From Roseibium litorale (GTDB lineage Bacteria; Pseudomonadota; Alphaproteobacteria; Rhizobiales; Stappiaceae), in contig NZ_JACYXI010000001.1 of NCBI RefSeq assembly GCF_014842915.1, positions 310,001-374,000 of the forward strand: 64,000 bases of DNA, read 5' to 3'. Below, one piece after another: positions 48,949-57,548 of the stretch (position 1 is the stretch's first letter; the number at the start of each line of letters is the position of its first letter). Both the position numbers and the translations under genes were made by a program. The notes beneath the pieces are model-generated. The model had not been told where the DNA came from and did no database searches. It was given only the letters and a program-made list of their open reading frames with translations.

Positions 48949-49800
48949 TCAGCTTTCCCCGTGTTCCTGTTCCGCAGCTGCATCGGCGGCCAGGAGCTGG
49001 TTCATGCTGCGCGATGGTTCGGAGCAACCGGCCTTCCCGACAACCTTCGCCGGAACGCCAGCGACCGTGGTGTTCGGCGGCACGTCCTTGAGGACCACCG
49101 ATCCTGCGGCAATGCGCGAGCAGTTGCCGATTTCCAGATTGCCGAGAACCTTCGCGCCTGCGCCGATCAAAACGCCATGACGGATCTTCGGATGCCGGTC
49201 GCCGCTCTCCTTGCCGGTCCCGCCAAGGGTAACGCCCTGAAGGATGGAGACATCATCGCCGATCTGAGCGGTTCCACCGACGACCAGGCCGGTACCATGG
49301 TCGATGAAGATACCGCGGCCAACAGGAACCGCCGGATGGATATCAACCTGGAAGACCTCTGAGGAACGGCTTTGCAGATAGAGCGCGAAGTCATGCCGCC
49401 CCTGACGCCAGAGCCAGTTGGCGAGACGATGGGTCTGAAGCGCGTGGAAGCCCTTGAAATAGAGTACTGGCTCCAGAAACCGGTTGCAGGCCGGGTCACG
49501 GTCAAAGACAGCCACCATGTCCACCCGGAAGATTTCGGCCAGCACGGGCTCCGAGGCAAGAGCCTCAAGATAGGTCTGGCGGATCAGCGAGGCAGATACG
49601 ATGTCCCGGCCAAGCCGGTCACCGAGCCGGTGGACAACGGCTTCTTCAAGCTTCTCGTGGTTGAGAACAGTCTCATAGACGAAGGACGACAATGCCGGCT
49701 CAGCGGCAACCATGGCCTTGGCTTCGTCGCGAAGCTGGCGCCAGACCGGATCATGCAGCGCGAGCGTAGCTGCATTCTGGCGTGGACTTGGATTTGACAT
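48949..49800 (-). CDS. cysE: Serine O-acetyltransferase
   Basis: Makes O-acetylserine for cysteine synthesis. It is 283 residues from ATG 49800 (MSNPSPRQNAATL). The N-terminal helical domain (HDPVWRQLRDEAKAMVAAEP) is followed by hexapeptide repeats with the active-site VDIHPAVPVGRGIFIDHGTG and LQGVTLGGTGKESGDRHPKI. The C-terminal tail is the usual site of cysteine synthase docking; here it ends HGES rather than the commoner -Ile. Confidence 0.95.
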   Translation of the reverse strand: MSNPSPRQNAATLALHDPVWRQLRDEAKAMVAAEPALSSFVYETVLNHEKLEEAVVHRLGDRLGRDIVSASLIRQTYLEALASEPVLAEIFRVDMVAVFDRDPACNRFLEPVLYFKGFHALQTHRLANWLWRQGRHDFALYLQSRSSEVFQVDIHPAVPVGRGIFIDHGTGLVVGGTAQIGDDVSILQGVTLGGTGKESGDRHPKIRHGVLIGAGAKVLGNLEIGNCSRIAAGSVVLKDVPPNTTVAGVPAKVVGKAGCSEPSRSMNQLLAADAAAEQEHGES

Positions 49801-49962
49801 GGCTTGTCTCCTTTTCAAGCCGTCCTTCTTACGGACAACTAAGATAGGGTCGTTCCGGGTAATTCCAAAGACAATCTTGCACCCGTGCTGCCGGACTGAT
49901 TACCTGACCCGAATTCGCCCCGCCTGCAGGACGGTTCGCGAGAGAGACAAGGAGCCGCAAGC

Positions 49963-50766
49963 GTGAAACCTTCCCCGCAACGCACGACCGGAACAATCCG
50001 GACCATGGTCGAGGGACCTGTTGGCTGGCTGGTAGTCGACAATGAGGCCAAACGCAATGCCCTGAGCCTTACCATGTGGACACAGCTTCCAGAACACGTC
50101 GAAACACTTTGCGACAATCCGGACGTGCGCCTCATCATCCTGCGGGGCGCTGGCGGCAGCTCCTTTGTCTCCGGCGCGGACATTTCGGAGTTCGAGGCGA
50201 CCCGCGCAACCGCGGATGCCGCCCGCTCCTATGACGCGATCAATGTCGCGGCCTTCAAGGCGCTGAAGACAGCAGCTAAGCCGACCCTCGCCATGATCCG
50301 TGGCCACTGTCTCGGCGGAGGCCTCGGCCTCGCTTTTGCCTGCGACATGCGCATCGCGGCAGAGGGAAGCGTCTTTGCCATTCCCGCTGCCCGGCTGGGC
50401 CTTGCCTATCCTGTCGAAGCCATGGCCGACATTGTCGAGGCTGTGGGTCCGGCGACCGCCAAGCGCCTGCTCTTCACCGCCAGCCGGCTCACCGCCGGAG
50501 AAGCATTGACCGCCAAGGTGATCGACGAACTGGTGCCCGAAGACGCTCTGGAAGACCGCTGCCGGGTTCTGGCAGACACGATCAGCGCCAACGCGCCGAT
50601 GACATTGAAAGCGGCCAAGCTGACGATCAATGCCCTTTCCAGTGGTGCGCCTGAAGACATGGCAAAAGCGATTGCCGCGGCGGAGGCCTGTTTCACTAGT
50701 TCCGACTTTGCGGAGGGGCGCTCGGCCTTCCTGGAAAAGCGTCAGCCAAGCTTCACGGGGCAATGA
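49963..50766 (+). CDS. Enoyl-CoA hydratase/isomerase family (crotonase) protein
   Basis: 267 residues from a GTG with AAGGAG 8 bases upstream. Crotonase oxyanion-hole motifs are RGAGGSSFVSGADISEF and GHCLGGGLGLAFACDMRIA. The Glu of the classical hydratase QPE-type motif is not seen (FAIPAARLGL), so it may catalyse another crotonase reaction. It is monocistronic. Confidence 0.85.
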   Translation: MKPSPQRTTGTIRTMVEGPVGWLVVDNEAKRNALSLTMWTQLPEHVETLCDNPDVRLIILRGAGGSSFVSGADISEFEATRATADAARSYDAINVAAFKALKTAAKPTLAMIRGHCLGGGLGLAFACDMRIAAEGSVFAIPAARLGLAYPVEAMADIVEAVGPATAKRLLFTASRLTAGEALTAKVIDELVPEDALEDRCRVLADTISANAPMTLKAAKLTINALSSGAPEDMAKAIAAAEACFTSSDFAEGRSAFLEKRQPSFTGQ

Positions 50767-51020
50767 AACGGGAGATACCGCTTCAACTTCCCGATTCAAT
50801 CTCTTCAAGAACAGCACGAAACCACTGCGAAGACTCAGGTTTCACACCTGAGCCAAACTTGAATCATCACATGAGAAGAGATCGTTTCCGTTATTCAGCT
50901 TCCGGAAAAATCAGCCAATCAGGCTACTTGAAGCTGAATCGGAACGTGAAAAACCTGAATCAGATTCAGAACCTGAACAAACGGATTCAAGCCACTGGAA
51001 TGACTCCAGCTTTTAGAACT
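50767..51020. other. Gene-free gap with inverted repeats and reiterated gattca/tgaatc words
   Basis: 254 bases between convergent genes. It contains ctcaggt/acctgag (50834-50852), a perfect 10-base pair attcagcttc (50893-50902) / gaagctgaat (50930-50939) that extends imperfectly outward to about 50883-50946, and several further gattca/tgaatc words to about 50985. No T-run terminator is seen. Confidence 0.5.
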
Positions 51021-51899
51021 TCAAGCTTGCTCCGATGTCTTCAGGCCCAGAAGGAAGCCTTCCACCGCACCGGCAAAGACATCATTGCGGTCACCTGCAA
51101 CCATATGTCCAGCTCCTTGAATATCCGTAAACAAGGCGTGTGGAACGAGCTCCTGAAATTCGCGCGCATGGCTTTCCGAGACCAGCTCCGAATTCCGGCC
51201 CCGGACCAAAAGCACGGGCACCTTCAGATGGGATGCGGCAGCCACCATCCGCTCTTCCACCATTGCGGCCTTGGCACCACCTGGCGAGCGCTCTGCCAGG
51301 ATGAACTTCGGATCCCAGTGCCAGCGGTAGCGGCCATCATCTCCGAGGCGAAGGTTCTTCGACAGACCCGACAGATCGGAAGGGCGCTTGCGGTTGGGCA
51401 GATAGGCCGCAATCGCTTCCGCGGCCTCTTCAACAGTAGCAAAGCCCGCTTCAATCCGGTCACTCATGAAGCCGATCACCTTGCCGACTCCACCGTGATC
51501 CATCCGGGGAGTCACATCAACCAGTACAAGGGCGGCGAGACAACCACTCTCCAGTTCGCCTTCCGCCAGCATGGAGGCAAGCCCCCCAAGAGACGCCCCA
51601 ACCACCACAGGCCGGGCACCGGTCTCAGCCAGGATCTGTCCACTCACAGCAATCAGATCACTGGCGAAATCCTCAAAACCATAATGGCCGGAGGCAACCC
51701 AGTCGCTTTCCCCGTGACCACGCTGATCGAGGCAATAGACAACATGTCCAAGCGCGGCGATACGCTCGGCAGCTCCCGCCCAGGAATGGCGTGTCTGCCC
51801 GCCACCGTGAAGCAGAAGGACCGGCTGCCCGCTGCCGCCATACCGGTCGGCAACCAGACGGTTCCCTTCCCTTCCCTCAAAGATGACAGGCATAGCCAT
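51021..51899 (-). CDS. Alpha/beta hydrolase
   Basis: 292 residues. Oxyanion region LLLHGGGQTRHSW, nucleophile S103 in VVGASLGG, catalytic His H265 in GAGHMVAGDRND, with GHGESDW between. Esterase-, epoxide- or lactonase-type substrates cannot be separated. The start shares one base with the upstream hydrolase stop (TGATG). Confidence 0.9.
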   Translation of the reverse strand: MAMPVIFEGREGNRLVADRYGGSGQPVLLLHGGGQTRHSWAGAAERIAALGHVVYCLDQRGHGESDWVASGHYGFEDFASDLIAVSGQILAETGARPVVVGASLGGLASMLAEGELESGCLAALVLVDVTPRMDHGGVGKVIGFMSDRIEAGFATVEEAAEAIAAYLPNRKRPSDLSGLSKNLRLGDDGRYRWHWDPKFILAERSPGGAKAAMVEERMVAAASHLKVPVLLVRGRNSELVSESHAREFQELVPHALFTDIQGAGHMVAGDRNDVFAGAVEGFLLGLKTSEQA

Positions 51900-52654
51900 C
51901 AGTCCATCTCCCCATTGAGGAAGGCAAGAACGCCCTGTTTGTAGACCTTGTCCCCGACGGCCACCATGTGGTCACGGTTCGGAATGTCCAGCACATGAGC
52001 GTTCTGCATCAGGTCAGCGAGCTTTTGCGCGGAGCCGGCAATGTCGTCCTTGGTTCCGACGGCAATCAGGGCCGGGCGGCTGATCCGGCCCACATCTGCT
52101 TCCGAGATTTTCTGGCGGGACGAGCGGATACAGGCAGCCAGCGCCCTGCGGTCCGACTTGGTCTGCTCGGCAAAGGCGCGGAAGGCCCGGCCGGTCCGGT
52201 CGGTGACATCCTGGATCTTGTCCGCTTCCAGCCCCAGGGCAATCGGCTCAGGATCGCCAACGCCAGTGATCATGCCGATGCCGAGACCACCAAAGATCAC
52301 CCGCTTCACCCGGTCGGGGTGGTTGAGTGTCAGAAACGCAGAAATACGCGCGCCCATGGAATAGCCCATGACGTCTGCCGTCCCGATACCCAGATGATCG
52401 AGCAGCCGGCGCGCGTCTTCCGCCATCACGGGCGCGCCATAGGATTCGGGATCATAGAACTTCGTGCTCTCGCCGTGGCCGCGGTTGTCGAGTGCAATCA
52501 CCCGGCGGCCATCTTTCACCAGCAGGTCGACCCAGCCTGGATAGACCCAGTTGATTGAGCTATTTGACGCAAATCCGTGAATGAGGAGGATCGGATCGCC
52601 TTCTCCCTCATCCAGATAGGAGATCTCGATTCCATCCTTTTGAAACTTCGGCAT
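51899..52654 (-). CDS. Alpha/beta hydrolase
   Basis: 251 residues from ATG 52654 (MPKFQKDGIEISYLDEGEGD). HGFASNSSINW oxyanion region, nucleophile S99 in MGYSMGARIS, catalytic His H229 in NRDHMVAVGD. It forms a 1-base-overlap pair with the next alpha/beta hydrolase; two such genes in a row could be sequential or paralogous. Confidence 0.9.
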   Translation of the reverse strand: MPKFQKDGIEISYLDEGEGDPILLIHGFASNSSINWVYPGWVDLLVKDGRRVIALDNRGHGESTKFYDPESYGAPVMAEDARRLLDHLGIGTADVMGYSMGARISAFLTLNHPDRVKRVIFGGLGIGMITGVGDPEPIALGLEADKIQDVTDRTGRAFRAFAEQTKSDRRALAACIRSSRQKISEADVGRISRPALIAVGTKDDIAGSAQKLADLMQNAHVLDIPNRDHMVAVGDKVYKQGVLAFLNGEMD

Positions 52655-52856
52655 TTTGACCTTACTTTGACGTAAACGGTAAATATACTCCTCCCAGCTT
52701 ATGGCGAATACCGGCAAGGGAAAAGCCCTTCTGAGGCCTCATTCGTCTCCTAAACGGGACAGGGATGGGGAAGGAAACATCCTTCCCTCTACCCAAGCCG
52801 AATTCAAATGAGTATGTTCCGGCCAACGAAACCCTTTGACGTATTGGATTGAACCG

Positions 52857-53102
52857 ATGGCGGATCACTTCATCCCGCACTTCCAAAACACCAGCGGCCA
52901 TGACTCGATCGCAATCGGTGCGCATGAATTCATGTGCATCGGCGCAAAGCCCCCCTTCGATCATCCGCATATCTTCCTGGACATGGGCAACGAACATGAG
53001 ATCGTCTGCCCCTATTGCTCGACGCTCTACAAGTTCGATGCAACTCTGAAGGCAGAAGAAGCCTCTCCGGCTGATTGCGCCTGGGCGCCGGAAGCCGCCT
53101 GA
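52857..53102 (+). CDS. CHCC-type zinc-finger protein (NDUFS6-like)
   Basis: 81 residues from ATG 52857 (MADHFIPHFQNTSGHD). Zinc ligands fit the C-x(n)-H-x(n)-C-x2-C order: FMCIG, FDHPHIFL and VCPYCSTLYKF. The family is related to the complex I subunit NDUFS6 and is common in alphaproteobacteria. Its place near the FAD monooxygenase gene may be incidental. Confidence 0.88.
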   Translation: MADHFIPHFQNTSGHDSIAIGAHEFMCIGAKPPFDHPHIFLDMGNEHEIVCPYCSTLYKFDATLKAEEASPADCAWAPEAA

Positions 53103-53139
53103 TCCTTCCTAATTCATTACAGAAGTGGATGACTGACCC

Positions 53140-54360
53140 ATGGGTCCGTCCGAGATGTCGAAAGATCCTGCCCGGATTACCGGGCCGGTTCTGGTTGCCG
53201 GCGCCGGTATCGGCGGGCTGACGGCAGCTCTGGCATTAGCAAGAGCTGGCCACAAGGTAATCGTTGCAGAGCGCAGCCCTGAACTTGCCGAAGTTGGCGC
53301 CGGGTTGCAGCTTTCTCCCAATGCCTGCCATGTTCTGGAACAGATCGGCGCGCTGGATGCCATTCACGGCGCAGGCTTCGAGCCGGAGACTGTCCGCATC
53401 CGCTCTGCCCGCTCCGGCGAGGACATCACCCGCCTGCCGCTCGGCAACAGCCTGCGCAAACGCTTCGGTGCCCCCTATCTGGTTGTCCACCGGGCGGATC
53501 TGCAAAAAGCTCTGTTCGACACGGCCAGCAAGAATCCGGAAATCGAGTTCCGGTTCGGCCACAAGGTTGCCGGTCTCGAAGATGAGCCGGATGCTCCCGT
53601 CCGTGTCCGGTTTGAAACGGCCTCCGGCAGCACCAGCATCGATGCCTTTGCAGTGATCGGCGCAGATGGTGTCTGGTCTGCACTCCGCGGCATGATCCCC
53701 GGACACAGTGAAGCCAAGTTCACCGGACGCACCGCCTACCGGGCAACCGTGTCCTCCTCAAGAGTTCCAGACGATCTCATGACCGACACCGGCCTTTGGC
53801 TGGGGCATGATGCCCATCTGGTCCATTATCCGGTCCATGGCAGCCGGAACTTCAACATCGTTGCTCTGATCGAGGAGAGCTGGACGGAGAAAACCTGGTC
53901 GGGAACCGTGGACCGGGCAAGCTTTCTCCAGCACTTCAGCCACTGGGCTCCGGAGGTCAAGGCCCTCCTGTCCGTGCCCGACACCTGGCTGAAATGGGCC
54001 CTGTGCGGTGTGGACGGTTCCAGACCCTGGACCCATGGCCGCCTTGCCCTCCTCGGGGATGCTGCCCATGGCATGCTGCCCTTTGCAGCTCAAGGCGCGG
54101 GCATGGCGATTGAGGATGCGGCCGTGCTTGCCGATTGCCTGAAGCCCGACACAGACAGCCCCGTTGCAGCCCTCAAGACCTATGAGGCCAGACGCAAGGA
54201 ACGGGTCGTCAAGGTCCAGAAGACGGCCGTCAGCAACGGCAAGATCTATCATCTCTCCGGGCCGATGGCCTTTGCCCGCGACACCGTCATGCGGCTTGCC
54301 CCGCCCGCCCGGCTTAGTGCGCGTATGGACTGGATCTACGGCTGGAAAGCACCAGCTTAG
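53140..54360 (+). CDS. FAD-dependent aromatic-ring-type monooxygenase
   Basis: 406 residues, salicylate-hydroxylase/UbiH-like fold. The dinucleotide motif is GAGIGG (21-26), then GADGVWSALRG and the second FAD motif LALLGDAAHGMLPFAAQGAGMAIEDA. The start could be ATG 53140 or 53155. The substrate is unknown. It lies 37 bases after the zinc-finger gene. Confidence 0.9.
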   Translation: MGPSEMSKDPARITGPVLVAGAGIGGLTAALALARAGHKVIVAERSPELAEVGAGLQLSPNACHVLEQIGALDAIHGAGFEPETVRIRSARSGEDITRLPLGNSLRKRFGAPYLVVHRADLQKALFDTASKNPEIEFRFGHKVAGLEDEPDAPVRVRFETASGSTSIDAFAVIGADGVWSALRGMIPGHSEAKFTGRTAYRATVSSSRVPDDLMTDTGLWLGHDAHLVHYPVHGSRNFNIVALIEESWTEKTWSGTVDRASFLQHFSHWAPEVKALLSVPDTWLKWALCGVDGSRPWTHGRLALLGDAAHGMLPFAAQGAGMAIEDAAVLADCLKPDTDSPVAALKTYEARRKERVVKVQKTAVSNGKIYHLSGPMAFARDTVMRLAPPARLSARMDWIYGWKAPA

Positions 54361-54453
54361 GCCTCTGTCTTTTGCAAAAAAGCGCTGCAATTCTTGAGTG
54401 CGGACGCAGCTTACGCTAAAGCCATCCTCCAATCAGCTCCCGGGAGATCAGGC

Positions 54454-55197
54454 ATGGCGGAAGACAACGCACAAAACGAGGTTACCGCAGGTTTCCTGGT
54501 CATCGGCGACGAGATCCTGTCCGGACGCACCAAAGACAAGAACATCGGCTTTCTGGCCGATTATCTGACCGCCATTGGTATCGACCTTTGCGAAGTCCGC
54601 ATCGTGCCGGACATCCGCGAGAAGATCGTGGAGGCAGTGAACGAGCTGCGCGCCCGCTATACCTATGTCTTCACCTCCGGGGGCATTGGCCCTACCCATG
54701 ACGACATCACCGCAGACAGCATGGCGGCGGCCTTTGGTGTGTCCATCGACGTGGATCCCCGTGCCCGCGCTATTCTGGAAGCCCACTACCCTCCCGGACA
54801 GCTCACCGCTGCCCGGCTGCGGATGGCCCGTATTCCCGAGGGCGCGGATCTGATTGAAAACCCCGTATCCAAGGCCCCCGGCTTCCGGATCGGCAATGTG
54901 CATGTGATGGCAGGTGTCCCTTCCATCATGCAGGCCATGATGGACTCCATCGCGCCAACCCTGAAAACCGGCGCAAAAATGCTGTCGAACACGGTGGATG
55001 CGGCCTTACCGGAAAGCCGGCTGGCAGAACGCCTGGCCGAAATTCAGCAAGAATTTCCCGAAACCCTGATCGGATCCTATCCGCGCACCACGGACGGACG
55101 TTTCACCACGCAGGTGGTGATCCGCTGCCGGAATGAAGACAGCCTGGAACGGGCCACCAAGAAAGTAGAAGAGGCCGTGCGCCAAGCGCTGGCCTGA
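54454..55197 (+). CDS. CinA N-domain-like molybdopterin-binding protein
   Basis: 247 residues from ATG 54454 (MAEDNAQNEVTAGFLVIGDE). MoCF-type fold: FLVIGDEILSGRTKDKNIGFLA, TSGGIGPTHDDITADSMAAAF. It lacks the C-terminal nicotinamide-nucleotide amidase (PncC) domain of full CinA. The first domain in this family has been linked to ADP-ribose/NADP repair-type hydrolysis. Confidence 0.88.
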   Translation: MAEDNAQNEVTAGFLVIGDEILSGRTKDKNIGFLADYLTAIGIDLCEVRIVPDIREKIVEAVNELRARYTYVFTSGGIGPTHDDITADSMAAAFGVSIDVDPRARAILEAHYPPGQLTAARLRMARIPEGADLIENPVSKAPGFRIGNVHVMAGVPSIMQAMMDSIAPTLKTGAKMLSNTVDAALPESRLAERLAEIQQEFPETLIGSYPRTTDGRFTTQVVIRCRNEDSLERATKKVEEAVRQALA

Positions 55198-55243
55198 CCT
55201 TCCCATTTCCGCCGTTTGGCGACTTTGATACAGGATTGAAACA

Positions 55244-55753
55244 ATGGAAAATCCAGCACAAGACAAAGCCTTCCCAGTCTCCTGGGACATGCTGCACCGC
55301 GACGCCCGCGCCCTTGCATGGCGCCTGTCCGGACAGGGAGAATGGAAGGCCATCGTCGCCATCACCCGTGGCGGGCTGGTTCCGGCGGCCATTATTGCCC
55401 GTGAACTTGGCATCCGAACCATTGAGACGGTTTGCATCGCCTCGTATCACGACTATGAAAACCAGGGTGAGCTTCAGGTCATCAAGCCGGTGGACCCGAA
55501 GGTGGTTGATCTGGAAGAAGGCCAGGGCAGCGGCGTGCTCGTGATCGACGATCTGGTCGACACCGGCAAGACCGCCCGTGTTGTCCGGGAAATGCTGCCG
55601 AAGGCTCATTTCGCTACGGTCTACGCCAAGCCGATGGGCTGCCCGCTGGTCGACACCTTCATCACCGAAGTGTCCCAGGACACCTGGATCTATTTCCCTT
55701 GGGATATGGGCCTGCAGTTCCAGCCGCCGCTGGCAAAGGATAGCCGCGGCTGA
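55244..55753 (+). CDS. gpt: Xanthine phosphoribosyltransferase
   Basis: Purine salvage enzyme using PRPP. 169 residues, type I PRTase fold. [22 protein letters not shown] opens it and [17 protein letters not shown] is the PRPP-binding motif. Length and motifs fit Gpt. It is followed by a strong hairpin terminator. Confidence 0.95.
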   Translation: MENPAQDKAFPVSWDMLHRDARALAWRLSGQGEWKAIVAITRGGLVPAAIIARELGIRTIETVCIASYHDYENQGELQVIKPVDPKVVDLEEGQGSGVLVIDDLVDTGKTARVVREMLPKAHFATVYAKPMGCPLVDTFITEVSQDTWIYFPWDMGLQFQPPLAKDSRG

Positions 55754-55799
55754 GGCTCAAAGCACGGCGAGCAAAGGCAAATCGCCTTCTGGCTTCATT

Positions 55800-55830
55800 C
55801 AAGCCCGCCAGCTCCCTGGCGGGCTTGTTG
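55800..55830 (+). terminator. Terminator after gpt
   Basis: caagcccgccag / ctggcgggcttg with a 4-base loop (55800-55827), then TTGCTTTTC. Confidence 0.85.
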
Positions 55831-56004
55831 CTTTTCGGCATCACATGGGTGTGAGAAGACACGGTGGCGCAGCCTCTGCCACGATCTGGGCTCATTTTGA
55901 ATGATACGCAGAGAAACACGAAGGAACTTCTTTCTCCCTGTTACGTTAAAGACCTGGATCTTTCCTCCCGATCCGACCCAGCAAAAAGCACCAAGGCCCC
56001 ATTG

Positions 56005-56688
56005 ATGTCCGTATCCGTTCCGCCCGTCACCCGCCGCGCTTTCCTTGTCTCGGCGTCTGCTTCCCTGCTTGCCGGCTGCATGGGCACCGGCCGGCCACTT
56101 CCTGTGGAGGCTCCGGCTTCGGTCGGGCGGCGCATCGATCCGGAGTATCTCTACATGTACCGCGCCATGCCGGAAGAGCAGTTCCCTCTGCCGGCCGTCG
56201 ACCTGAGCAAGATCAACCCGGTCTATTACAGGCAAGTCGTCGATTATATTTCTGACGAGCCGACCGGCACGATCATCGTCGACACGCCCAACCGCTTTCT
56301 TTACCTGACGATGGAAGGCGGCAAGGCCATGCGCTATGGCGTCGGCATCGGCCGTGACGGCTTCACTTGGGGCGGCACGGCCCGTATCGCCTACAAGAAG
56401 GAATGGCCGGTCTGGACCCCGCCGTCCGAAATGATTGACCGTCAGCCGGAACTTGAGCCTTACCGCAACAAGGGCATGGGCCCGAGCCTTGAAAACCCGC
56501 TTGGCGCGCGCGCGCTCTACATCTTTGAAGGTAACCGCGACACGCTATACCGCCTGCACGGCACGAATGAATTCTGGTCCATCGGCAAGGCCGTTTCGTC
56601 CGGCTGCGTCCGCCTGCTCAATCAGGATGTGATCGACCTTTACAACCGCGTCCCCAATGGAACGCGTGTGGTCGTTCGTCAGGCCTGA
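56005..56688 (+). CDS. L,D-transpeptidase lipoprotein (Tat-type signal)
   Basis: 227 residues from ATG 56005; the frame stays open upstream but into the gpt-terminator gap. The signal holds TRRAFLV (twin-arginine) and lipobox LLAGC, lipid Cys C25. The YkuD catalytic motif has H185, S199 and C201 in HGTNEF...SSGCVRL. It makes 3-3 crosslinks or attaches proteins to peptidoglycan. A terminator follows. Confidence 0.93.
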   Translation: MSVSVPPVTRRAFLVSASASLLAGCMGTGRPLPVEAPASVGRRIDPEYLYMYRAMPEEQFPLPAVDLSKINPVYYRQVVDYISDEPTGTIIVDTPNRFLYLTMEGGKAMRYGVGIGRDGFTWGGTARIAYKKEWPVWTPPSEMIDRQPELEPYRNKGMGPSLENPLGARALYIFEGNRDTLYRLHGTNEFWSIGKAVSSGCVRLLNQDVIDLYNRVPNGTRVVVRQA

Positions 56689-56707
56689 GCCGGGTTCCCA
56701 TTTCTGC

Positions 56708-56753
56708 AAACAAAGAAGGCGGCGTGCCATCCACGCCGCCTTCTTTGTTTTTC
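56708..56753. terminator. Bidirectional terminator between the L,D-transpeptidase gene and sfsA
   Basis: aaacaaagaaggcggcgtg / cacgccgccttctttgttt, a perfect 19-base stem with a CCATC loop, T-rich on both sides. It is one of the longest perfect stems in the window. Confidence 0.92.
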
Positions 56754-56778
56754 AAGCACTTGCCCATGGCAGTCTTTC

Positions 56779-57483
56779 TCAGACCTCCAGGCGGACAGGC
56801 AGAACCGCCTCAATGCCTTCCAGCGTGACGCTGCAGCCGATGGCGTAAGCCTCGACACCCGCTTCCCGGGCGGCTGCATAGGCCTTGGCATAGGCAGGAT
56901 CAATATCGCCAGCGAGCGACAGGCGGGCACAATCCGGACGCTGCACAAGGAAGACCATTGCTGCCCGGTGCCCCTCGGCCACCATATCAGCCATCTCGGC
57001 CAGGTGCTTGGCACCGCGCGCCGTCACAGAGTCTGGAAACTCGGCAAGACCCGGCTCACGCATCAGATGGACATTCTTGACCTCAACATAGGTCAGTCCG
57101 CCATCTGACGCCTCGAGAAGAATGTCGATCCGTGAGTTCTTGCCGTATTTCACTTCCCGCCTGAGCTTCGCATAGCCGCTGAGTCCGGCAATGCGGCCCG
57201 CCTCCAGCGCCTCTTCCACCAGCTTGTTCGGATGAGCCGTGTTGATGCCGACCAGCGCGCCGTCCGCCTCCATGACTTCCCAGGAGTATTTGAGCTTCCG
57301 GGCCGGATTATCTGACTGGGACAACCAGACCCGCGAGCCCGGCTGCTTTAGACCGAGCATCGAGCCTGGGTTGGCGCAATGAGCCGTGACTTCGCTGCCA
57401 TCCTCATCGAGGATCACATCTGCGAGAAAGCGCTTGTACCGCTTGACGAGGCGGCCGCTGACGAGGGGAGCTGAGAACTTCAT
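56779..57483 (-). CDS. sfsA: SfsA family protein (sugar fermentation stimulation)
   Basis: 234 residues, with the core [10 protein letters not shown] near 14-23, [50 protein letters not shown] and FLVQRPDCA. The catalytic D/E-x-K pattern suggests a nuclease-like fold (inference), but its function in alphaproteobacteria is unclear. It starts 65 bases upstream of the trkH stop on the same strand. Confidence 0.95.
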   Translation of the reverse strand: MKFSAPLVSGRLVKRYKRFLADVILDEDGSEVTAHCANPGSMLGLKQPGSRVWLSQSDNPARKLKYSWEVMEADGALVGINTAHPNKLVEEALEAGRIAGLSGYAKLRREVKYGKNSRIDILLEASDGGLTYVEVKNVHLMREPGLAEFPDSVTARGAKHLAEMADMVAEGHRAAMVFLVQRPDCARLSLAGDIDPAYAKAYAAAREAGVEAYAIGCSVTLEGIEAVLPVRLEV

Positions 57484-57548
57484 AGGCTGTGATTAGCGCG
57501 AGAACAAAAAGGAAACAAGGCCTTTTTGCTCCCTCCGCTTTGAGGTGC

